The notes under the pieces were generated by a model. The model was given only the letters and a program-made list of their open reading frames with translations, was not told the DNA's origin and did no database searches. From JAEZJZ01 sp050949055 (lineage in GTDB: Bacteria > Bacillota > UBA994 > UBA5500), in the NCBI GenBank assembly GCA_050949055.1, contig JBMNFA010000009.1, positions 558,001 through 622,000 of the forward strand: DNA of 64,000 bases, in the 5' to 3' direction. Of the stretch, positions 60,601 to 64,000 are shown one piece after another (the stretch's first letter is position 1; every line of letters begins with the position of its first letter). The translations under genes were made by a program, and so were the position numbers.

Positions 60601-61751
60601 ACCAGCCGTGGGAAATAAAGGCCTCAGACTTTGAGGCCGAAAATGCAGGACTGTTCCAGATCTTCATACTGGGCGATGACTACAGCTATGATTACCCCGA
60701 CAGTATGAGAGGCACAGTCACGGATGTTGCCTGGGATGGCAACGCTAAGACCCTAACCCTCACCTACGAAGGTGAGCTGGAGCCTGGCACCTACTTGGTA
60801 GACACCTGGGGCTACACCATTGCTAGCTTGGATGATGTGGCCATTGATGCAGAAGCCAACTTCCCTCATGCTGTGTTTACAGTAGAGGCCGATCCGGTCC
60901 AGGAAGCATTGGAACAGCTGGTAGCGGATACTTCCATAACTGTCACCTATGTTGACAATGGCATGGAAGCCTCCTTCGATGACGAAATCGAGGTGCCAGA
61001 CGTCATTCAAGGTTACAAGATTGACGTACTAGTAACCTTAGACGTGGAATTACCAGAAGACGCAAGAGTAACCATCCTGTACAACGGTCTTGAAACCGCA
61101 GCCAAAGCAGTCCAGATATCTGGCACTGAAATTTGGCTGAGCGACTTGGTGCTTGGAGGTAACCCAGCAGACTTTGAGTCTGGTCCGGCAGCCACCTGGA
61201 CCGTGTTGATCAGTGGCAACGCAGATCAGCTGACGGTCAACGGTACCATTGAGAGCATTATCTCAAACGACGGTTTTGCAACGCAGATCGTCCTGGCAGC
61301 CGCAGGCTTTGAGTTCACTGTACCGGACACCACCGCTCCCTCGCTGGACGGTGTCACTCCGGCCGAAGGCAACGTACACCTCAGCTTTGGCGAGAGCTTC
61401 GTCCTCAGCGTAGACGCTTCTGACGAGCATCTCTATGAGCTGGAGATCGACCACAACCTGGAAGGCGTACTGCCCGAGTTCAGCGTCTACGCCGACGAGA
61501 ATAATCCTTACGGCAGCGACGACGACAAGGCAGCCTTCGAGGGCTGCGGCGTAGAAGTCACTTACGACGCGGACGAGCAGAAGTGGACCATCGACTTCGG
61601 TCAAACAGTCACCGAGCAGTTTGTAACCAAAGGCGATGTCCGGTTCTACATCGTGCTCATAGACGAGGCGGGGAACACCTGGGGCAGCATGTATGAAGTC
61701 ACCCCAGAGAACACCTTTGCCTACAACATCACCCAGGCAGAGCCCCGGTAG
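45606..61751 (+). CDS. giant SLH-domain surface protein, 5381 residues
   Basis: Signal peptide (1-28), three SLH domains (about 31-80, 88-140, 150-202) that bind secondary cell-wall polymer, a Gly/Asp/Thr-rich beta-solenoid-like region (about 215-470) and a Pro-rich hinge, then repeats: three 664-residue units (487-2478) each of modules I-II-III, one I-II pair (2479-2722), nine 249-residue I'-II units (2723-4963), and a terminal III (4964-5381). Modules look like beta-sandwich Ig-like domains, strongly acidic. Repeats are nearly identical in DNA. TTG start with GGAAGGAG upstream. Ends EPR-stop through a 2-base insertion relative to other units. Probably an S-layer or adhesin-like filament; mass of order 570 kDa by length. 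Confidence 0.93.
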   Translation: MSKKVKRTLVAALLTIALLLPMVPGVRGDVPNFKDVPGHWAEYNIGNWLRMGLAGGYPDGTFRPDQVVNRAEFISFLNRAFGYTATGEISFSDVSPTDWFYGEVVRAVEAGYVAGFEDGTFRPHQPISRIDAAEMLHVAIKLHLKEFQDALNDYLDIDLLSEEQRVAANALVSTGLMVGPAPNMFAPHAAMTRAQTVAILDRAAGEIYRVAGTYGPEDEVQIVNRNVTVSVTGVTLRNMLINGNLYLTEGIGDGEVTLHNVVVEGDTIVAGGGPNSIHNTGETSLPYVIIIDPNNVVSVVYLDDSSSDYVVWHSGGSYQGGQSTASMTLSSNIPPGSQVQFVGNFTHIDVNSPDITVSMGPGSTAESVSMGPDAQNSAFNMVGATVGTFTLDATANLHMDETSHIDVLNTSENSTGSDITVIGGSSIGTMNVDATITAHLDDVSHIDALNDNSDDSDYDVIGGSWIGKKPPSPPDDDPPYTPPSKTTYAFEYTLPGAITAEESYQIPVTIKPAKAGDIGYASVRFDVEVTTPDGANVQLLAEDTNGVVHDVAQIGYWGPYSGFPIDKDYTATTDFTAIFSAPGEYIISFKLVDVENAGAVIAAGSVTVEVIAAEAPGQLVLEGAEEVTASDALVYYTVRWYGDNQDDLYAGLSGASFAWTMKLGDEVLEDELYEFDQIKAAGKVWEHPDGDSICVSISERYREAGTYTLTGILSHPSGWQQTVTKTVTVTLPPVELALTEPVVHDAEQKTIVYTFNEEFKLIREFDQPWEIKASDFEAENAGLFQIFILGDDYSYDYPDSMRGTVTDVAWDGNAKTLTLTYEGELEPGTYLVDTWGYTIASLDDVAIDAEANFPHAVFTVEADPVQEALEQLVADTSITVTYVDNGMEASFDDEIEVPDVIQGYKIDVLVTLDVELPEDARVTILYNGLETAAKAVQISGTEIWLSDLVLGGNPADFESGPAATWTVLISGNADQLTVNGTIESIISNDGFATQIVLAAAGFEFTVPDTTAPVLESVTPERGDVHLSFGESFVLSVDASDEHLYELEIDHNLEGVLPEFSVYADEENPYGSAEDKAAFESYGVTVTYAAAKQEWTIDFGQTVTDLFVAKGDVRFYIVLIDEAGNTWGSMDPTTPANTFAYSLTQEAPVASTYEFDYSLPSEITAEESYQIPVTIRPAEVGDIGYASVRFDVEVTTPAGGSVQLLAEDTNGVVHDVAQIGYWGPYSGFPIDKDYTASTDFTAIFSAPGEYTISFKLVDVENAGTVIAAGSVTVEVIAAEAPGQLVLEGAEEVTASDALVYYTVRWYGDNQDDLYAGLSGASFAWTMKLGDEVLEDELYDFDQIKAAGKVWEHPDGDSICVSISERYREAGTYTLTGILSHPSGWQQTVTKTVTVTLPPVELALTEPVVHDAEQKTIVYTFNEEFKLIREFDQPWEIKASDFEAENAGLFQIFILGDDYSYDYPDSMRGTVTDVAWDGNAKTLTLTYEGELEPGTYLVDTWGYTIASLDDVAIDAEANFPHAVFTVEADPVQEALEQLVADTSITVTYVDNGMEASFDDEIEVPDVIQGYKIDVLVTLDVELPEDARVTILYNGLETAAKAVQISGTEIWLSDLVLGGNPADFESGPAATWTVLISGNADQLTVNGTIESIISNDGFATQIVLAAAGFEFTVPDTAAPVLESVTPERGDVHLSFGESFVLSVDASDEHLYELEIDHNLEGVLPEFSVYADEENPYGSAEDKAAFESYGVTVTYAAAQQKWTIDFGQTVTDLFVTKGDVRFYIVLIDEAGNTWGSMDPTTPANTFAYSLTQEAPVASTYTFDYTLPGAITAEESYQIPVTIQPAEVGDIGYASVRFDVEVTTPAGANVQLLAEDTNGVVHDVAQIGYWGPYSGFPIDKDYTATTDFTAIFSAPGEYTISFKLVDVENAGTVIAAGSVTVEVIAAEAPGQLVLEGAEEVTASDALVYYTVRWYGDNQDDLYAGLSGASFAWTMKLGDEVLEDELYEFDQIKAAGKVWEHPDGDSICVSISERYREAGTYTLTGILSHPSGWQQTVTKTVTVTLPPVELALTEPVVHDAEQKTIVYTFNEEFKLIREFDQPWEIKASDFEAENAGLFQIFILGDDYSYDYPDSMRGTVTDVAWDGNAKTLTLTYEGELEPGTYLVDTWGYTIASLDDVAIDAEANFPHAVFTVEADPVQEALEQLVADTSITVTYVDNGMEASFDDEIEVPDVIQGYKIDVLVTLDVELPEDARVTILYNGLETAAKAVQISGTEIWLSDLVLGGNPADFESGPAATWTVLISGNADQLTVNGTIESIISNDGFATQIVLAAAGFEFTVPDTTAPVLESVTPERGDVHLSFGESFVLSVDASDEHLYELEIDHNLEGVLPEFSVYADEENPYGSAEDKAAFESYGVTVTYAAAQQKWTIDFGQTVTDLFVTKGDVRFYIVLIDEAGNTWGSMDPTTPANTFAYSLTQEAPVASTYTFDYTLPGAITAEESYQIPVTIQPAEVGDIGYASVRFDVEVTTPAGANVQLLAEDTNGVVHDVAQIGYWGPYSGFPIDKDYTATTDFTAIFSAPGEYTISFKLVDVENAGAVIAAGSVTVEVIAAEAPGQLVLEGAEEVTASDALVYYTVRWYGDNQDDLYAGLSGASFAWTMKLGDEVLEDELYEFDQIKAAGKVWEHPDGDSICVSISERYREAGTYTLTGILSHPSGWQQTVTKTVTVTPALPPVSSYAFDYSELADVVAGEDVESSITLKTEELGQAGYDAVKFEFESEGPGDVTFTAVDSNGQEHTFTNSGVWGPPGGFELPAEYEAETEWTLNFAVPGEYTISFKLVDVENAGAVIAAGSVTVEVIAAEAPGQLVLEGAEEVTASDALVYYTVRWYGDNQDDLYAGLSGASFAWTMKLGDEVLEDELYEFDQIKAAGKVWEHPDGDSICVSISERYREAGTYTLTGILSHPSGWQQTVTKTVTVTPALPPVSSYAFDYSELADVVAGEDVESSITLKTEELGQAGYDAVKFEFESEGPGDVTFTAVDSNGQEHTFTNSGVWGPPGGFELPAEYEAETEWTLNFAVPGEYIISFKLVDVENAGAVIAAGSVTVEVIAAEAPGQLVLEGAEEVTASDALVYYTVRWYGDNQDDLYAGLSGASFAWTMKLGDEVLEDELYDFDQIKAAGKVWEHPDGDSICVSISERYREAGTYTLTGILSHPSGWQQTVTKTVTVTPALPPVSSYAFDYSELADVVAGEDVESSITLKTEELGQAGYDAVKFEFESEGPGDVTFTAVDSNGQEHTFTNSGVWGPPGGFELPAEYEAETEWTLNFAVPGEYIISFKLVDVENAGAVIAAGSVTVEVIAAEAPGQLVLEGAEEVTASDALVYYTVRWYGDNQDDLYAGLSGASFAWTMKLGDEVLEDELYDFDQIKAAGKVWEHPDGDSICVSISERYREAGTYTLTGILSHPSGWQQTVTKTVTVTPALPPVSSYAFDYSELADVVAGEDVESSITLKTEELGQAGYDAVKFEFESEGPGDVTFTAVDSNGQEHTFTNSGVWGPPGGFELPAEYEAETEWTLNFSAPGEYTISFKLVDVENAGTVIAAGSVTVEVIAAEAPGQLVLEGAEEVTASDALVYYTVRWYGDNQDDLYAGLSGASFAWTMKLGDEVLEDELYDFDQIKAAGKVWEHPDGDSICVSISERYREAGTYTLTGILSHPSGWQQTVTKTVTVTPALPPVSSYAFDYSELADVVAGEDVESSITLKTEELGQAGYDAVKFEFESEGPGDVTFTAVDSNGQEHTFTNSGVWGPPGGFELPAEYEAETEWTLNFAVPGEYIISFKLVDVENAGAVIAAGSVTVEVIAAEAPGQLVLEGAEEVTASDALVYYTVRWYGDNQDDLYAGLSGASFAWTMKLGDEVLEDELYDFDQIKAAGKVWEHPDGDSICVSISERYREAGTYTLTGILSHPSGWQQTVTKTVTVTPALPPVSSYAFDYSELADVVAGEDVESSITLKTEELGQAGYDAVKFEFESEGPGDVTFTAVDSNGQEHTFTNSGVWGPPGGFELPAEYEAETEWTLNFSAPGEYTISFKLVDVENAGTVIAAGSVTVEVIAAEAPGQLVLEGAEEVTASDALVYYTVRWYGDNQDDLYAGLSGASFAWTMKLGDEVLEDELYDFDQIKAAGKVWEHPDGDSICVSISERYREAGTYTLTGILSHPSGWQQTVTKTVTVTPALPPVSSYAFDYSELADVVAGEDVESSITLKTEELGQAGYDAVKFEFESEGPGDVTFTAVDSNGQEHTFTNSGVWGPPGGFELPAEYEAETEWTLNFAVPGEYIISFKLVDVENAGAVIAAGSVTVEVIAAEAPGQLVLEGAEEVTASDALVYYTVRWYGDNQDDLYAGLSGASFAWTMKLGDEVLEDELYDFDQIKAAGKVWEHPDGDSICVSISERYREAGTYTLTGILSHPSGWQQTVTKTVTVTPALPPVSSYAFDYSELADVVAGEDVESSITLKTEELGQAGYDAVKFEFESEGPGDVTFTAVDSNGQEHTFTNSGVWGPPGGFELPAEYEAETEWTLNFAVPGEYIISFKLVDVENAGTVIAAGSVTVEVIAAEAPGQLVLEGAEEVTASDALVYYTVRWYGDNQDDLYAGLSGASFAWTMKLGDEVLEDELYDFDQIKAAGKVWEHPDGDSICVSISERYREAGTYTLTGILSHPSGWQQTVTKTVTVTPALPPVSSYAFDYSELADVVAGEDVESSITLKTEELGQAGYDAVKFEFESEGPGDVTFTAVDSNGQEHTFTNSGVWGPPGGFELPAEYEAETEWTLNFAVPGEYIISFKLVDVENAGAVIAAGSVTVEVIAAEAPGQLVLEGAEEVTASDALVYYTVRWYGDNQDDLYAGLSGASFAWTMKLGDEVLEDELYDFDQIKAAGKVWEHPDGDSICVSISERYREAGTYTLTGILSHPSGWQQTVTKTVTVTLPPVELALTEPVVHDAEQKTIVYTFNEEFKLIREFDQPWEIKASDFEAENAGLFQIFILGDDYSYDYPDSMRGTVTDVAWDGNAKTLTLTYEGELEPGTYLVDTWGYTIASLDDVAIDAEANFPHAVFTVEADPVQEALEQLVADTSITVTYVDNGMEASFDDEIEVPDVIQGYKIDVLVTLDVELPEDARVTILYNGLETAAKAVQISGTEIWLSDLVLGGNPADFESGPAATWTVLISGNADQLTVNGTIESIISNDGFATQIVLAAAGFEFTVPDTTAPSLDGVTPAEGNVHLSFGESFVLSVDASDEHLYELEIDHNLEGVLPEFSVYADENNPYGSDDDKAAFEGCGVEVTYDADEQKWTIDFGQTVTEQFVTKGDVRFYIVLIDEAGNTWGSMYEVTPENTFAYNITQAEPR
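47064..53039 (+). repeat. three tandem 1992-bp units (A array)
   Basis: Units start at 47064, 49056 and 51048, exact 1992-base period, 664 codons, with only scattered substitutions. Each holds modules I, II and III; unit 2 to 3 boundaries are the least diverged. Confidence 0.95.
53040..53771 (+). repeat. partial A unit (modules I-II)
   Basis: Same as the first 730 bases of an A unit; module III is replaced by the start of the B array at CCC GCT CTG. Confidence 0.9.
53772..60494 (+). repeat. nine tandem 747-bp units (B array)
   Basis: Units start every 747 bases from 53772 to 59748. Each begins with a variant module I' and ends with module II identical to that of the A units. Marker sites show units 3, 5 and 7 alike and 4 and 6 alike, a 1494-base dimer pattern. 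Confidence 0.95.
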
Positions 61752-63746
61752 CTTCCACCTATGAATTCGTCTACAGCCTGCCTAGTGAGATAACGGCGGA
61801 AGAGAGCTACCAGATACCGGTGACCATCCGGCCCGCTGAGGTAGGAGACATCGGTTATGCCAGCGTGCGCTTCGACGTCGAGGTAACCACGCCCGACGGA
61901 GCGAACGTACAGCTTCTGGCCGAGGATACTAACGGAGTGGTGCATGACGTAGCCCAGATCGGTTACTGGGGACCGTATAGTGGCTTCCCGATCGACAAGG
62001 ACTACACCGCCACCACCGACTTCACCGCCATCTTCTCCGCTCCTGGCGAGTACACCATCAGCTTTAAGCTGGTCGACGTGGAGAACGCAGGTGCAGTAAT
62101 AGCAGCAGGAAGCGTTACGGTTGAGGTCATTGCAGCAGAAGCGCCTGGCCAGCTCGTTCTGGAAGGGGCGGAAGAGGTCACAGCTTCTGACGCACTGGTC
62201 TACTACACCGTGCGCTGGTACGGGGACAACCAAGACGATCTATATGCAGGTCTTTCCGGAGCCAGCTTTGCCTGGACCATGAAACTGGGCGACGAGGTAC
62301 TGGAAGACGAGTTATATGACTTTGACCAGATCAAAGCAGCCGGCAAGGTGTGGGAGCATCCAGACGGAGACAGCATTTGCGTAAGCATCTCCGAGCGGTA
62401 CAGAGAGGCCGGCACCTATACCCTGACCGGTATCCTCAGCCATCCCAGCGGCTGGCAGCAGACAGTCACCAAGACGGTAACTGTTACCCTGCCGCCGGTA
62501 GAGCTAGCTCTCACAGAGCCGGTAGTTCACGATGCAGAGCAGAAGACCATAGTTTACACCTTCAACGAAGAGTTCAAGCTGATCCGAGAGTTTGACCAGC
62601 CGTGGGAAATAAAGGCCTCAGACTTTGAGGCCGAAAATGCAGGACTGTTCCAGATCTTCATACTGGGCGATGACTACAGCTATGATTACCCCGACAGTAT
62701 GAGAGGCACAGTCACGGATGTTGCCTGGGATGGCAACGCTAAGACCCTAACCCTCACCTACGAAGGTGAGCTGGAGCCTGGCACCTACTTGGTAGACACC
62801 TGGGGCTACACCATTGCTAGCTTGGATGATGTGGCCATTGATGCAGAAGCCAACTTCCCTCATGCTGTGTTTACAGTAGAGGCCGATCCGGTCCAGGAAG
62901 CATTGGAACAGCTGGTAGCGGATACTTCCATAACTGTCACCTATGTTGACAATGGCATGGAAGCCTCCTTCGATGACGAAATCGAGGTGCCAGACGTCAT
63001 TCAAGGTTACAAGATTGACGTACTAGTAACCTTAGACGTGGAATTACCAGAAGACGCAAGAGTAACCATCCTGTACAACGGTCTTGAAACCGCAGCCAAA
63101 GCAGTCCAGATATCTGGCACTGAAATTTGGCTGAGCGACTTGGTGCTTGGAGGTAACCCAGCAGACTTTGAGTCTGGTCCGGCAGCCACCTGGACCGTGT
63201 TGATCAGTGGCAACGCAGATCAGCTGACGGTCAACGGTACCATTGAGAGCATTATCTCAAACGACGGTTTTGCAACGCAGATCGTCCTGGCAGCCGCAGG
63301 CTTTGAGTTCACTGTACCGGACACCACCGCTCCCTCGCTGGACGGTGTCACTCCGGCCGAAGGCAACGTACACCTCAGCTTTGGCGAGAGCTTCGTCCTC
63401 AGCGTAGACGCTTCTGACGAGCATCTCTATGAGCTGGAGATCGACCACAACCTGGAAGGCGTACTGCCCGAGTTCAGCGTCTACGCCGACGAGGAGAACC
63501 CTTACGGCAGCGACGACGACAAGGCAGCCTTCGAGGGCTGCGGCGTAGAAGTCACCTACGACGCGGACGAGCAGAAGTGGACCATCGACTTCGGTCAAAC
63601 AGTCACCGAGCTAGTTTGTAACCAAAGGCGATGTCCGGTTCTACATCGTGCTCATAGACGAGGCGGGGAACACCTGGGGCAGCATGTATGAAGTCACCCC
63701 GGAGAACACCTTTGCCTACAACATCACCCAGGCAGAGCCCCGGTAG
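61752..63746 (+). pseudogene. out-of-frame extra copy of the terminal I-II-III unit
   Basis: Continues the repeat without a gap but in frame +2 relative to the giant gene because of a 2-base insertion near 61735 (CAGGCAGAGCC for CAGGAAGCC). No start codon with ribosome site. Within it a 1-base insertion at about 63611 (GAGCTAG for GAGCAG) shifts again, restoring the original frame, and the same EPR-stop occurs at 63744-63746. Its module III carries the same terminal variants as 61330-61751, so it arose by duplicating the last unit. Silent cassette, decayed duplicate or assembly error are all possible. Confidence 0.75.
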
Positions 63747-64000
63747 CTTCCACCTACGAATTCGACTACACCCTGCCGGGTGAGATAACGGCGGAAGAGA
63801 GCTACCAGATACCGGTGACCATCCGGCCCGCTGAGGTAGGAGACATCGGTTATGCCAGCGTGCGCTTCGACGTCGAGGTAACCACGCCCGCCGGAGCGAA
63901 CGTACAGCTTCTGGCCGAGGATACTAACGGAGTGGTGCATGACGTAGCCCAGATCGGTTACTGGGGACCGTATAGTGGCTTCCCGATCGACAAGGACTAC
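63747..64000 (+). repeat. start of a further module I, cut by window end
   Basis: Matches the first 250 bases of module I, again in the +2 frame after the stop at 63744; the array continues beyond the window. Confidence 0.85.

Noticed and set aside
61820..63691. Separate 623-codon gene after the giant gene
   Set aside because: The first ATG is internal to module I and has no ribosome site; the tail is frameshifted. Treated as an out-of-frame repeat copy.

Overview
The window is a chromosomal stretch of an endospore-forming Bacillota, probably an anaerobic Clostridia-like lineage. The first half keeps the Bacillus subtilis-style order ywlE-rpiB-ywlG-glyA-upp-comEB-mnaA-atp operon-ywmB-murA-spoIID-spoIIQ-spoIIID-mbl. 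An SLH-anchored surface protein, a GerA-type germinant receptor operon and Shine-Dalgarno-rich starts including TTG and GTG fit the same assignment. No rRNA, tRNA, CRISPR array or transposase gene was seen.

Layout. 1-5567: housekeeping genes (LMW phosphatase end, rpiB, ywlG, glyA, upp, dCMP deaminase, UDP-GlcNAc 2-epimerase) with a decayed HD-GYP remnant between the last two. 5568-13634: a tandem 69-bp repeat, then a complete F1Fo ATP synthase operon (atpZ-I-B-E-F-H-A-G-D-C) and a YueI-like gene. 13978-24325: cell-wall and sporulation block (ywmB, murA, ypmS-like, spoIID, an orphan sensor kinase, pyrF, spoIIQ-like, spoIIID, mbl, an ECF S component). 24326-31989: a mixed accessory zone (GNAT-like, Cys-rich small protein, Nudix, cupin phosphoglucose isomerase, CDF exporter, RND exporter). 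31990-35400: an MFS exporter and an unusual ArsR-type regulator fused to an M29-aminopeptidase-like domain, bracketed by 110-bp direct repeats. 35530-37360: a cobalamin-riboswitch-controlled DUF4430 protein, with an ECF S component downstream. 37547-40145: an M20 amidohydrolase with two membrane proteins. 40288-44436: a GerA-type operon in the order A-C-B-small ORF. 44890-64000: an XRE regulator diverging from a 16.1-kb gene for a 5381-residue SLH protein made almost wholly of near-identical repeats, followed by an out-of-frame copy of its last unit and the start of another that runs off the window.

Intergenic DNA is rich in inverted repeats, many carrying a GGGACG core in each arm, and in other short dispersed repeats, one of which sits inside the atp operon between atpA and atpG. 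The most unusual items are the giant repeat protein with its dimeric repeat history and frameshifted tail, the ArsR-M29 fusion with twin palindromes at the neighbouring exporter promoter, and the riboswitch-DUF4430-ECF module. Functions are assigned from family motifs recognised by eye; no database search was run.
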